From Blasia pusilla (lineage: Eukaryota; Marchantiophyta; Marchantiopsida; Blasiales): a stretch of 64,000 bases of DNA. The stretch is taken from positions 7,874,001 through 7,938,000 of the forward strand of contig CM114271.1 in the NCBI GenBank assembly GCA_050084515.1, read 5' to 3'. Positions 35,801 to 43,872 of this stretch are shown here, piece after piece. Each line of letters starts with the position of its first letter. Position 1 is the stretch's first letter. The notes under the pieces are model-generated. The model saw nothing but the letters and a program-made list of their open reading frames with translations, had not been told where the DNA came from and made no database searches. A program made the position numbers and the translations under genes.

Positions 35801-38800
35801 CTGCTGTTTTGTAGACTTCAAGAAGGCCTTTGACACAGTCCCAAGGGCGCTCCTTTGGAAACGACTTGAAGAGTTGGGTGTCCCACCACAACAACTTACA
35901 GGTCTTATATGCTCAGGTGTTTGCACAAATTGCCACTAAGAGGGGCAGATCTGAAACTTTATCTTCCAACACCGGAGTCAAACAAGGATGCCCCCTCTCA
36001 CCTACATTGTTTGGACTCTACATTGTCGAACTTGAAGAGGTGCTTTCTGGAGTGAATGGAGATCCACCAGAGCTAGCACACTGCCTCATCCCCCCTGCTC
36101 TTGTATGCAGATGATATAGTTCTAATGTCTAGAACAGCACATGGGCTCTAACTTTACCTGAATGCACTTTCAAGCTTCTGCAACAAATCGGGCATGGAAG
36201 TCAACTTGCTGAAAACGAAGATAATCATCTTTGGATCACAGCTCCCTACGGCGCAGCGGTCACGCACTTTCACCTTCAGCCAGGGACTGAGAAGGGAGAT
36301 CATTGAGATTGTGGGTGAGTACATATACTTGGGGGTGCAACTCAAACCCAACAACCAATGGAGAGCCAATGGGAGTCGCAACAAGATCAATGCAGGCTTG
36401 AGGGGTCTACACCTGCTACAATCCAATTGCAGAAGAATGGAACTGTGGCATATTCCACAGAAACTCCATCTCTTAAAAGCTCTGGTGATCCCAGCCACAC
36501 TCTATGTGGGGCCCCAACTCCAAGGCTTGGCCCCAGGGCCTTGAGGCCCCCCAGAAACTCTTCATGCGTCAGAGTCTGGGCATTAGGAAAACCACTCCCC
36601 ATGACATTCTACTGGCTGAGTTTGGGGAGGTACCAGTGGAGATGCATGCTGTTAAAAATCTGATCACATTACTCCAACACCTTGAGGATATCTGCGAGGA
36701 CGATCCCAATCGTCTATCCGCCAGGGCCTACGTGGTTTCAAAAAGTAGTGCCACCCTTGGGGCTAAAAATTGGTACCATGACTGCACGGAGTGGCTCATG
36801 AAATGGGGAATATCCATCGGTGACCTGCCTCCAGCCACCCACCAGGACCTTGCTGAACAATTACACAACAATTACATTGCCATCAACTGGGGCTGACACC
36901 AGCGTCTCTGGGAAAGCAGGGGGAATTCCTCTCACAAAAATGGTGAAAGAATGAGGCGCTACCACACCCTCATGAACAACTGCAGATCCATGCAGCAAGC
37001 CTCCTACATCTCTGCCCCCATTCCCACTAAGTTACATCATACATTAGACCGATTCAGATGTGGCCCTACTGACCTGGAGATTGAGAAAGGAAATTCTCTC
37101 TGACGAAAATGGAGGGCAGATTATGTAGATTTTGCAACTCGGGGCTTGTTGATGATGAACATCACTACCTCTTCGACTGCACCTTTCACGATCACATTAG
37201 GCTTGACTTCCCGGATCTCTTTGTTCACCGGGCTCCCAGGGTCCTCCCGTTCATGGCTAGGCAGAATCAGACTCAGATTTCTAAATTCTTGCATCGTTGT
37301 GTGAAGACCAGGGACACTCACATGGCTCTGAGGACCCCTTAGGCCCTCACTGGTGCTTGCTCTCTCTCCAAAATTGTTGTTAAGTCTCAATATTAAGTCC
37401 CATGGCCCTGTGGGGTCCCCGTGGACAAAAAATCTATTCATTCATTCATTCTTATTGTCCTTTTGGGTCCCTTGGACACAAAATCAGTTCACTCATCAAT
37501 ATCTATTGTCGAGAACTTTGTCAGGAGGTGCCCCAAAAGCTCCTTTCCAGATTTTGGATTCTATTAAGTTTGTGAAAGCCTATATCTGGGGCGTTGAGTA
37601 TTAAAACCTCTTAGGTTCAACATACAAGCAATATTGCATGTGTTCTGGAAGTAAGAAACCTGAAAGTGGCAAACTTCTTTGTTCATGGCCAACATTTACA
37701 GTTGTGAATGATGAATGATGTGTAAACTAAATATTAACAAATTTCAACAACCACAAGGTAAAATTACCTTGTGGTTGTTGAAATTTGTTAATACTTAGAC
37801 ACTGTGTCAAAGGCCTTCTTGAAGTCTACAAAACAGCAGAACAATTTACCGGGCTTGTGACCAATTCTTGACTTGGAAGTTTTTTCAATCAGTACCCGGA
37901 GTGTGAGAAGGTGGTCCAGGGTGCTATGTGAGTGTCGGAAAGCTGCTTGTCCTCTGGCTCGCACCTTCTTTTCTTCAGCCCAGTTGCTGATTTTCCTTTC
38001 CAGCAGTAGCCCGTACTGTTGAAATTTGTTAATATCTAGTTTAGTCATGCCCTAAAAGTAGTTAGTCAAATACTAACTTAGTTGGATACTAATTTAGTTA
38101 GCTAGAGATAACTTAGTGTTCCTCTATCTTTTAGGGTAACCTTGAATTAGGGCAATTCTCGAGTAAGGGCTAGCCACCATCCGTTATTTAGGGTATGGAT
38201 CTGTTCAAGAAGATCCAAGGGCCAGAAGTGCTCACCCTCATGTATATAATGTCTCTGTTTAGAGAGCAGAAGCCAATTCTACAACATGCACAGTTTTGGT
38301 GAGGACTCCTGAGGCTCTTGGTCCTGCTGCAGAGTGATCAGAGAGTAGGAAGAGGAGATTGAGACTAATTGCTGTGCTTGCTAGAGCCTCACTGGAAGGC
38401 AGGTAGTTTTGTCTAGTATGCTGATGGAGATTGTTTGTGCTCAATGGTGAGCCATGTCTGATCTCTGAGCTGGTGACATGTGAGGACTTGTAGTGTGAGT
38501 GCAAGGTGTGGCTGAGTAGAATCCTTCTTAGTATCTCTTAGATAGTAAGAAGAGTCACATCATGGTAGGGCTCTGATTTGGCAATAGAGACAAGAACTGA
38601 TTTGCTGATTGTGTACAAGCTGAAATCATGGATGGTCTAGTTGATGCTAGCTCTGACTTTGTACAAGGAGATACTTCTGCTGGTCAATCATTTTCTCAGT
38701 GGTATGTGGCAGACTGATTTGCTGAATAGTTGGGAGCGTATACTCTCTCCTTTCCCCCTATCTGCAATTCTTCCCCTATATTCTTCTGATCCCATCCAGT

Positions 38801-41256
38801 TAGTCGCAATGTTCAATCAGTGCCTGGGGTCTTTATTGAAGCATACTTTATTAGTTGTCTCTAAATAAGGACATCATTAGATTTAAGGGCTGACTATGTT
38901 GGATTCCTGCCTGAAGTCTTCCTCTGGTCTTGTTGGAATGGTGTATGACTGGAGCTATATCCCAGTATTTCTATTCAAGAATGCGTTTCATCTGTTTCAA
39001 ACTGGCCCGTAGAGGTTTGGGCCACCCCTGTAACAGATTTGGTTCCATGTAAAGCTATATGGGATACCTTGTGTCCTGCATGGGGTAATGGTGAACTTCC
39101 TGAAATGTTTTGTTTTGCTTTGTTTTCAAATTCATGGACTGGAATTCCCAGTTAAGCATTGCAGATGCTGTCATAGGGTGTCTCAATATGTCCCTCAATG
39201 CTGGAGCAGAGCCACTGGAATTGAGTCGAGTCATACGAATGGATGGGCAGGACATTGTGGGGTAGAAATGCCACCTTGTGTCTAGATTCTAAATGTTGAT
39301 CTAGGGGTTGCAGGGAGAGCTGGAACCCAACAAAAGGGCACACTTTTAAAAAAGAATTGAGACATGAGACCCAAGTAAAACGAGCGGAACCCTCAGGGGT
39401 ATTCAGTACTTTACTGCAGCAGCATCCTGGTGGAGAGTGAGTGCTTCTCAATGGAACAGATAACACTAACTGAACAGAGGAAGAAGCCATGCATATATAC
39501 TTGTGGCTTGGAAGGTGGGGCAGCCTCTGGCTGATGGAGGCTGACCTGAAACGAACTTTAAGATATTTCAAAAAATAGATCTGATAAACTTGTTCCTCTA
39601 AAACAGCTGTCCCTAAACTTAGAAGAGACTTTAGGCATAGCTATGTATCTTTCTTCCTACTGTACTAGATCAGGTCACGGGCAACTACTGTCCATCATTG
39701 CTCCTTCTTTACACAATACAATCCATATGTCTTGCGTTTGGAATGTACTGCTTTCTCAGCACTTTTCTCCTGATGGGTAAAGGTAAAATCACAGAAAATA
39801 CTACATAATTGACTTGAAGACTGGACGCCTTGGTATTGAGATGCCCTAATGTGTGTCATGTTACCCTGCTCTGCGATCTTCTGGAAGTTCTGATTGATGC
39901 AGTAATCATCCTGGCTATATTGCTTAACTCCAGGGCAGCAATTTCAAGTCCGCCTGCCATGGGTTTACTAGAATAGAGGGATGGAAACATTACAAGGATT
40001 GCTCCTGCATGGTGGCTTCCAATGTGATTCTTAATGAATGAAAACCTGCTAGACCAACTTTTTCCTCAACCAGGGAAGTTTTATGGTGCAGTAATAGCAT
40101 GAATGTTTTACAGTCATGGCAGATACCTTGATATGTGAGGTTGGGTGGACTCCGATTTTTTATTTGTGAAAGACTGCATAGTAAGATCTATAGAATCAAC
40201 ACTGAGGATCCGTAGCTTACAAGTACCCTTTCCTCGTGTGAGGATTATGAGAAATCACTTTCTACTTGATCTGGTCTTAGAAGGCAAATTTTCACAGGAA
40301 AAGGCAGCTTAAATTATTAGTTAGCAATGATCTAGGCATTTCACCACTTAATCAGAAAATGAAGTTGACAAAGTAAGAAGTTTGTTTACTGTCCCATCTG
40401 TAGAAAGAATGGGGATTTACTTTCTTCTGACCCATTGAAGGGGTTAGTGATGTGTGATACTCCCAGGTATTCTTCTAATAATGTCTGCAATGAAACTCCC
40501 ATGTCACCAATGGGTCAGACCCTCCTCTTCAACTCAAGTGTTTGGAACTGTGAGTCAACAGTGGTCCAGCCTCAGCTGTGTCATAGGTGAAGTATGGTGC
40601 AGCCTTAAACAGAGACAAAATAGCCGAGCAGGTCATCTCCAATGATCAACTATTGTGCCATGTACATTGGTAGACAATAAGTCTACAACTGCCCAAAGAT
40701 TGAATTCAGTCACCTTTGCCTCCATGTATTTGATGATATTTGAGAGATGCAACGAAGAATGTTGGTAAGTGTAGTGTTCCTTTGGAGGTATAGTCGCCAG
40801 CTCTCCTGTTGTACAATGGACAAGATGGACGTAAACTTACCCTTTGGTTTGCTCCCATGGGTACTGAGTGGAAGAGTTAAAGCCACATGGACACTTGCAT
40901 CTGGAAGGTAATTAGAATCGTGGTCTGGGAATCCTCTTGAATGTATTTGCCTGTTGGACTCGGCCACATTTTTTTCTAACTCGCATTGTTTCTACAGAGT
41001 GGAGGAGGAAATTGCTCATCATTCACAGCTTGTGGAAGCATGCATTAAAAAACAGGAGGAGTGGGAGGCAAGGAAAGTGGAATTGTTGAAGGAGCATCAT
41101 CAGAAGATGATGGATTTTAAGTATCGCCAGTGGGAGCAACTATTTGCATTCGAGGCTGGTTTAGAGCAAGAAAGGATCAAAATCATGAATAAGTTTAGTC
41201 TTCCTGCAATACATGAAGATGTTTTACCTAGCAGTGGAGTGGAAGGAGGTAAATAG
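18824..41256 (+). CDS. SGS3: SUPPRESSOR OF GENE SILENCING 3 homologue (five coding exons, 992 codons)
   Basis: SGS3 binds and protects RNA fragments so that RDR6 can copy them into double-stranded RNA for secondary and trans-acting siRNAs in cytoplasmic bodies (family knowledge). Coding exons are 18824-20800, 21304-21601, 22064-22308, 22671-22870 and 40998-41256. All junctions are GT-AG and frames join exactly. The ATG at 18824 opens MAQTSEARR; an upstream in-frame GTG is not a plausible plant start. Residues 1 to about 540 are low-complexity with GW motifs. The zf-XS finger is at about 560-596 (C562, C565, H584, H596). The XS domain spans about 625-760, and the C-terminus is a long coiled coil. 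It is longer than Arabidopsis SGS3, as I recall it, mainly in the N-terminus. It appears intact despite an 18.1-kb intron. Confidence 0.95.
21304..21601 (+). CDS. SGS3: SGS3 exon 2: core of XS domain
   Basis: The exon follows a TTTCTACAG acceptor. It encodes WIGMGNKELLDMF, then ARHAYGPQGHRGISILIF, then the end of the XS fold (GGDRILYGYMASPEDLDSFN). XS is an RNA-recognition-like domain special to SGS3/IDN2 relatives. The donor is GTAAGA after CACAGCAAAG. Confidence 0.95.
22064..22308 (+). CDS. SGS3: SGS3 exon 3: start of coiled coil
   Basis: The acceptor is TGTGCTGTAG. The exon encodes KQHLKWERKSLREMV followed by heptad-like charged sequence ending in QYQQQQME. The donor GTCATT is a weak match but gives the only frame that joins exon 4 correctly. 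Confidence 0.85.
22671..22870 (+). CDS. SGS3: SGS3 exon 4: coiled coil
   Basis: The acceptor is GGGGTGCAG. The exon encodes IEDMEALYKSKIEQLKQEI and a Gln run (DEQQQQQA). It ends in phase 2 at a GTACGT donor. A Leu codon is completed by the first base of exon 5, 18,127 bases away. Confidence 0.88.
23405..24376 (+). CDS. LINE ORF1 protein (coiled coil and L1-ORF1-like RNA-binding domain)
   Basis: An intact frame of about 323 codons, opening in a GCA-TCC-flanked ATG-less context (the first codon is ATG-like only by alternative start), so the true start may be a little different. It has a predicted coiled coil (residues about 1-90) with KEEQGRW and LELVALRAENMQLKKDL. It continues with ELNLVIMGLHFSKEEDC, IRLGKGTGDRPAPMLVQF and KGSAIRIFPDLTTKQRAAL. 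This is the pattern of L1 ORF1/transposase-22 RNA-binding domains. Family role: RNA-chaperone coat of the LINE transcript. Frame ends three bases before ORF2 opens. Confidence 0.72.
   Translation: MASITRRFSELEGKWESFQANQMLAWNTMMQAAKEEQGRWMSSKESNLLEWTAQKTTLELELVALRAENMQLKKDLAACFKEDNTQLGKVMQEYRLTGNSPARPVRTWTEVVGKHTTTTQIKEVATQVAKEVAKEEADRVLEIMDRKTRELNLVIMGLHFSKEEDCNSVLQEKVFTTLGVTPTVTFTGIRLGKGTGDRPAPMLVQFDPSQRGPVMETRLAILRSKAVLKGSAIRIFPDLTTKQRAALPIEREKVLAARNNGLWSELREGKATTPVPRRNKNASPTRQTGGAMSENSDSNQGISNSTTRNQDLEVTNLHDKTSL
24380..24833 (+). pseudogene. LINE ORF2, N-terminal endonuclease part, truncated by copia LTR
   Basis: ORF2 starts with ATG at 24380, just after ORF1. NCGGPFWSRGNGITYL, KLDLIFFAETYEHDSN and GGLACLIAP fit the start of an APE-type endonuclease, including the catalytic Glu region (AET). 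The frame runs into the LTR at 24,834 and stops there. Confidence 0.78.
24834..25506 (-). repeat. 3' LTR of outer copia element (LTR A)
   Basis: On the minus strand this LTR starts TGTTGAAATTTG and ends GGTCAATCA (673 bp). A purine-rich tract (AGAGGGAG) lies just upstream of it in the element, at 25,507-25,514. That marks it as the 3' LTR. Closely similar LTRs are at 30,647, 34,950 and 38,017. An 81-codon open frame inside all copies is non-coding LTR sequence. Confidence 0.9.
25540..27610 (-). pseudogene. Outer copia: integrase C-terminus, reverse transcriptase and RNase H
   Basis: The 554-codon frame (27,459-25,795) has WEFVDLPPGRKTIGCKWVF, KARLVAKGFNQ, MDVKTAFLNGELKEEIYM, ALYGLKQAPRFWYEKM and the catalytic LYVDDLLML box, then the RNase H blocks FSDASWGDD and ALSTTEAEYMAL. 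An in-frame TGA follows QEVI where the family has Trp. The RNase H end continues at 25,782-25,540 (VDNKGSIPLSKNP, KHIDIKDHFV). The upper segment (27,672-27,469) starts in inner-LTR sequence and enters the element at CVGYAVTP, so its apparent N-terminus is not real. Confidence 0.88.
27611..28232 (-). repeat. 3' LTR of inner copia
   Basis: 622 bp. On the minus strand it starts TGTTGAAATTGCAA and ends CTTTTA, an unusual end in place of CA. A purine tract (TTGAGTGGGAG) at 28,233-28,243 precedes it in the element. Confidence 0.9.
28350..30545 (-). CDS. Inner copia: integrase C-terminus, reverse transcriptase, RNase H
   Basis: An uninterrupted 731-codon frame from integrase end (MNRTLVERTRSMLSTANL, FWGEALTTANYL) through KVFGCCAYALIP to RT (MDVKTAFLHGKLHEEIYM, ALYGLKQASRLWYEKI, LYVDDLLLL) and RNase H (YSDADWAGD, ALSTCEAEYMALTHAA, VYADNRGSI). 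The residues expected for catalysis are present. The last few residues reflect a frame change before the true end (near 28.35 kb the sequence reads IDIQCTLYG). It was joined to the 31.3-33.0 kb frame before the solo LTR landed between them. Confidence 0.9.
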   Translation of the reverse strand: MNRTLVERTRSMLSTANLGREFWGEALTTANYLKNLSPSTALDNLTPEEAWSGKKPDLSHLKVFGCCAYALIPKEKRTKLDSKSEKCIFLGYEPGCKGYRLFNPSTKKAIRSRDVYFNEKDLGSSITSTAEVSFEKELTFFKDIKVEENDDEVDKSPRRLSPTRFYVRRKPDVETSEVPLESTDSYLTGTEQQPPVRKSTRTSKIPIRLGISLGKGETDQQEERFTEESHLAEVCYQALDNAGCTSGMLEADEPLSLEEALTRDDAIQWEQAVHEEMGSLQSNQTFELVNLPPMRKAIGSKWVFKVKRGPKNEVVKYKARLVAKGYSQIEGLDYAETFAPVAKFTSIRSLLALAAKHNWEIHQMDVKTAFLHGKLHEEIYMQQPEGFKDGDKVWLLKKALYGLKQASRLWYEKIDGYFQKLGFHKNRANPSVYHMLNIVIHIALYVDDLLLLCEDLKTMHRLKRGLSEAFEMVDLGEVNYLLGIQITRNRDVGWIKMSQTKYVKNVINRFSMGDCNPVGTPMEVGIKLTKEMCPQTELEMNDMANIPYQNAVGCIMYAMVATRPDLAYTVGVLSRFMHNPGLQHWQAVKRVMRYLKGTHDFCLTYIKEAEVDLIGYSDADWAGDLDNRQSTSAYCYLLCGGAISWSSKRQSTVALSTCEAEYMALTHAAKEAIWLRCLLDGFGCHQARPTKVYADNRGSIDLTKNPIHHARTKYIDIQCTLYGKRLEWKLN
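30647..31320 (+). mobile_element. Solo LTR of the outer copia family inside inner copia integrase (LTR B)
   Basis: 674 bp, in opposite orientation to LTRs A and C: TGTTGAAATTTG at 30,647 and GGTCAATCA at 31,320. It separates integrase DGGGEY from the continuing INKQFKDFLSQKG reading on the minus strand. Flanks are GTATT and TATTC, sharing TATT, so the target duplication is imperfect or shifted. It is the youngest insertion in this nest. Confidence 0.88.
31326..32981 (-). CDS. Inner copia: Gag, protease and integrase N-terminal part
   Basis: 551 codons starting MDPRSDIDHW nine bases inside the LTR. Gag has a UBN2-like core (WVSKKLDATNWRKWSFEM ... MWETVKEGLQ) and a CKYCNMLDHTEEVC zinc knuckle near residue 220. 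Protease has WYIDSGATSHMC. Integrase has the HHCC block (WHRRLAHLGIQNM ... CEGCIEGKQ) and the first DDE blocks (LIHSDVCGPM, FTDDKSRRTFVYL, LRTDGGGEY). It ends at a stop just before the solo LTR. Looks recently active. Confidence 0.9.
   Translation of the reverse strand: MDPRSDIDHWVSKKLDATNWRKWSFEMKILCCHKDCWEVVQCAPTTMQLLDAEWIKSNNRAMAALVMNMGDSAIKMARDKPNAHAMWETVKEGLQTESVGHIYSVFRNLVNLRQDKSEPVASHVARVKGMISTLIEGGFKVDDFFQVGLLLSTLSKSFETVSTVLEAQEKKKLTLEYVNGQLINEESKHAGRNNVSDEIALAAKVGKRRYNEKGKKKLKCKYCNMLDHTEEVCWKKVRDLKGKKKSLGKFNTSEKAHVVEDSDDDQLFMTLEGDVPFESSSGDAWYIDSGATSHMCGKRSCFSNIQKISTRNVTVASNHKLETSSKGEVHLNLKGCRELLLKNVLYIPEIGKNLISVKVLASEGFKVLFTDDHCIIFYHDTTEIGKASIVNNQLYKLHTTHVDEESANIGSEENSLDIWHRRLAHLGIQNMRKLQKMVVGFHLQPDSSEFFCEGCIEGKQSRTSIPKKSKTRVGEKLELIHSDVCGPMKVASRGGAKYFVSFTDDKSRRTFVYLMKTKDEVLDRFQHFVNEVENELGLKVKVLRTDGGGEY
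32986..33607 (-). repeat. 5' LTR of inner copia
   Basis: 622 bp, almost identical to the LTR at 27,611-28,232. AACCA follows at 33,608-33,612 as the target duplication. Confidence 0.92.
33613..34949 (-). pseudogene. Outer copia: zinc-knuckle end, protease and integrase
   Basis: The frame 34,914-33,658 contains SGWWVDSGATSHVC (protease active site), LWHCRLGHLSEHSI and CEACVQGKAH (integrase HHCC), LIHSDVCGPM, FVDDKSRKSFVYL and LRSDGGGEYASKDF (DDE Asp blocks) and HQNGVAERLNRT (catalytic Glu). It stops at VTPEE by a frameshift. In the next frame SGKKPDISRLKVFG continues to the inner-element junction. The 5' end joins the LTR within the Gag zinc knuckle, so most of Gag is deleted. Confidence 0.88.
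34950..35623 (-). repeat. 5' LTR of outer copia (LTR C)
   Basis: 674 bp in the same orientation as LTR A. The right flank is GTACGGGCTACTGCTGG, which is LINE ORF2 sequence. The LTR and 216 bp of that flank are duplicated in inverse orientation at 37,801-38,690. Confidence 0.9.
35624..37450 (+). pseudogene. L1-like LINE ORF2, RT and C-terminal part, with 3' end
   Basis: RT blocks are CCFVDFKKAFDTVPRALLW (near 35.81 kb), GVKQGCPLSPTLFGLY (near 35.97 kb) and LLYADDIVLMS (near 36.10 kb, reached by frameshift). The thumb block GEYIYLGVQLKPNNQW follows near 36.32 kb. The C-terminal region at 36.5-36.9 kb reads FMRQSLGIRKTTPHDILL. A CRFCNSGLVDDEHHYLFDC zinc finger ends the protein at about 37.13-37.17 kb. 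Short ATTC repeats near 37.44 kb may mark the 3' tail. Frameshifts and stops make it inactive. Confidence 0.85.
37732..37793. repeat. Perfect 30-bp inverted repeat made of two LTR tips
   Basis: The arms TATTAACAAATTTCAACA... and ...TGTTGAAATTTGTTAATA are perfect complements over 30 bp with a 2-base spacer. The outer 18 bp of each arm are the 5' tip of the outer copia LTR. The inner part is a palindromic ACCACAAGGTAA filler. The structure looks like a junction product of template switching or end joining. Confidence 0.85.
37801..38016 (-). repeat. Inverted duplicate of LINE RT segment
   Basis: Reverse complement of 35,624-35,839 over 216 bp, nearly identical, including LLLERKISNWAEEKK and VDFKKAFDTV. 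It abuts LTR D exactly as the original abuts LTR C. Confidence 0.92.
38017..38690 (+). repeat. LTR D, solo LTR of outer copia family
   Basis: 674 bp, opposite orientation to C. In reverse complement its flanks are GAAAA on one side and GTACG on the other. These are exactly the outer flanks of the A...C full element. It therefore looks like a solo-LTR version of the same locus in an inverted duplication. Confidence 0.9.
38691..40997. other. Remaining SGS3 intron sequence, no element recognised
   Basis: No coding pattern, LTR or tandem repeat was seen. It is probably old intron sequence up to the TTTCTACAG acceptor. Confidence 0.5.
40998..41256 (+). CDS. SGS3: SGS3 exon 5: C-terminal coiled coil and stop
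   Basis: The exon begins AGTGGAGGAGG after TTTCTACAG. Its first base completes the Leu codon begun in exon 4. It encodes VEEEIAHHSQLVEACI, then KKQEEWEARKVELLKEHHQ and FEAGLEQERIKIMNKF, ending GVEGGK and TAG. Arg/Glu/Lys-rich heptads match the C-terminal coiled coil of SGS3, used for dimerisation in the family. Confidence 0.88.
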
Positions 41257-41550
41257 CTGGAAATTATTAAACTCGGGTTTAGAATTTCTGTTGAAGTCAT
41301 TAAGCATGGACTCAGACAGGACCATAGTTCAGTAGCTGAAATATGCTATTTGAAGGTTGGATGTATCATCACCAACAACAGTGTGGGAGCAGAGCAGTAC
41401 TTATTTTGACAGCCAAGAAGGCATGCAAGAGTCTAGGACTCCCGGCATGTGAACAGGAAAGAGACTTCAAAATAACTGCTGGCCTGATCTACACAAAGAG
41501 GTTGACTTCAAGCTCAATGAAGTAGGGTTCAAAAGTCCAAGAGCAACTTT
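41257..41550 (+). other. SGS3 3' flank / probable 3' UTR
   Basis: Non-coding sequence between the SGS3 stop and a copia fragment. No clear polyadenylation signal was identified. Confidence 0.4.
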
Positions 41551-43872
41551 CTCTAATTTGTCGCATCTAGTTTCTTGTTAATCCAATGATCCATATCACT
41601 TTGTGGGCCATAATATAAAATAAACTGAGAAGTAAACAAATACTGACTTTGATGACAAAACTAATTTGTTTCTTCAAGTTCCAAGAAGTCACAGCGGATC
41701 ACAGATACCGTGAATAGTTTCACAATGTCAAATATGAAAGGGAACTTTGAACTTACAAAACAATGAGAGATCTGATTGATCTATTGCTCAAAAATTTCCT
41801 CCTTATAGGAAGAAGAGACTCTCAACATTATTGATGCTTCTTGAGGTAGTACACTGTCTCCTCCAGCAGTAGGTCCTCCAAAACATCAACTTCAACCACA
41901 ATAGGTCAACCACCCAAATGAAGGGGTGGCAGTTAGAAAGTGGGAAGAGAACAAGAGTGCCTCGGGAAGCTTCTTGCTCCTGTAGGAAAGTTCCATGCAG
42001 TGTGAACCCTAAAAGTCCTTAACTAAGACTAAAGGAGGCGATTATGAAACCTTAAAGGATTAGCTAAAAATCTTTAGAATAGATTCTTATTCATAGGTAA
42101 TAAAAGTAACATTTCATAGTAAAAAGTAAAAAGAAAAAAATAAATTTTGTTCTTGATCTCACAGTTGCAATTTCAACATTGCCACTCAACAGAAGTTCAT
42201 GCGTATCCCAATCAACTCCATGCATCTTAGGTGTTTAATCTTGGTGAGAGATTTTGTGAACATGTGAGTTGCCATGTCTTTTGTTGCATAGTGTTCTAAT
42301 TCAATTTCCACTCCAACCTTTTTTCGTATAAAGTGATGTTGTATATCCACGTGCTTTGTTCTCGTATGGTGTATTGGATTCTGGGTTAGATCAATACTTT
42401 CCCGATTATCTGCTTACACTTTTGTAGGTCTTGCTTGATGGCATCCAAAACCATCAAGGAGGGGTCAAAGCCATGTTGCCTTCTTGGTAGCATGTGTTAG
42501 AGCCATGTATTCTGCTTCACATGTGGAAAGTGTCATGGTGGATTTTCTCTTGCTGCTTCAACTAATAGCTCCTCCACACAACAAATAGCAATATGTAGAA
42601 GTAGATTGTCTATTGTCTAGATCTCTTGCCCAATTAGCGTCACTGTAACCAATCAGATCTACTTTTGCCTCTTTGTTATATGTGAGGCAAAAGTCGTGAG
42701 TGCCTTTCAGGTATCTCATCACACCCTCGACAACTTGCCAATGTTGCAAGCGAGGGTTGTGCATGAACCTGATCTAAACTCCCACTGTGTATGCAAGGTC
42801 TGGCCTTGTGGCAACCATTGCATACATAATGTAGCCCACTGCATTTTGATATGGTATTTTAGCCATATCATTCATCTCCAATTCAATTCAGTTTGAGGAC
42901 ACACTCCCTTGGTAAGCTTGATTCCTACCTCCATGGGTGTTCCTACTGGATTATAATCACCCATAGAAAAACGATCGATGACATTCTTCACATATTTGGT
43001 TTGGCTGATCTTGATCCAACCAACATCTCTATTTCTAGTGATTTGTATTCCGAGTAAATAATTGACTTCTCCTAGATCATCCATTTCAAAAGCTTCACTC
43101 AGTCCACGCTTAAGCCTATGCATAGTTTTTAGGTCTTCACATAGGAGTAACAAATCATCTACATACAGAGCTATGTAAACTACAATATTCAACTTGTGAT
43201 AAACACTGGGATTTGCCCTATTCTTGTGAAAACCCAACTTCTGAAAATAATCATCAATTTTGTCATACCAGAGTCTTGATGCTTGCTTGAATCCACATAA
43301 GGCTTTCTTCAGTAACCATACCTTGTCTCCATCCTTGAAACCTTCTAATTGTTGCATGTAAATCTCTTCATGCAATTCTCCATGGAGGAAGGCGGTTTTT
43401 ACATCCATTTGATGTATCTCCCAATTATGCTTTGTTTCCAATGCTAGCAAGCTTCTTATGGAAGTAAATTTTGCTACAGGAGCAAATTGCATAGTCAAGT
43501 CCTTCAATCTAATAGTAGCCTTTGGCAACTAATCGAGCTTAATACTTGACCACCTCATTTGTTAGGTCCTCTTTTCACTTTGACCCACTTGCAACCAATT
43601 ACATTCCTCATGGGTGGCAAATTCACCAACTCAAAAGTCTGATTTCTTTGGAAATATCCCATCTCTTCATGTACCGCTTGCTCCCACTAGATGACATCAT
43701 CTCTATTGAGAGCTTCTTCAAGACTTAACGGTTCATTAGCCTCTAACATTCTTGATGTACAACTTGCATTATCAAAGGCTTGGTAACACACTTCAGCCAG
43801 ATGCGATTCCTCTATGAATCTTTCTTCTTGCTGGTTAGTGTAGTGCAAATACACATTGCTGCCAACATACAT
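41551..43872 (-). mobile_element. Degenerate copia fragment with pol-LTR-gag order
   Basis: Minus strand, same family as the inner copia but older. 43.87-42.19 kb holds a degraded pol 3' half. 42.18-41.61 kb is a diverged LTR. 41.61-41.55 kb matches only the first ~60 bases after the 5' LTR of the inner element (start of Gag). One LTR therefore lies between pol and gag, as in two tandem elements sharing an LTR. Confidence 0.8.
42190..43872 (-). pseudogene. Copia fragment: reverse transcriptase and RNase H
   Basis: The frame 43,528-42,872 has FAPVAKFTSIRSLLAL, MDVKTAFLHGELHEEIYM, LYVDDLLLLCED and GEVNYLLGIQ. RNase H remnants (YSDANWARD, RQSTSTYCYLL) follow at 42,764-42,558. Several frameshifts are present, and the integrase part is missing. 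Confidence 0.85.

Larger units (their letters stand above)
22871..40997 (+). other. SGS3: SGS3 intron 4, 18.1 kb, filled with nested retrotransposons
   Basis: The intron begins GTACGTATCT and ends TTTCTACAG. Inside are an L1-like LINE split into two parts, an outer copia element, an inner copia element, a solo LTR in the inner element, and an inverted duplicate of a LINE piece plus LTR. The last 2.3 kb (38,691-40,997) show no element. Intact flanking exons with compatible phases argue that the gene tolerates this load. Confidence 0.9.
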
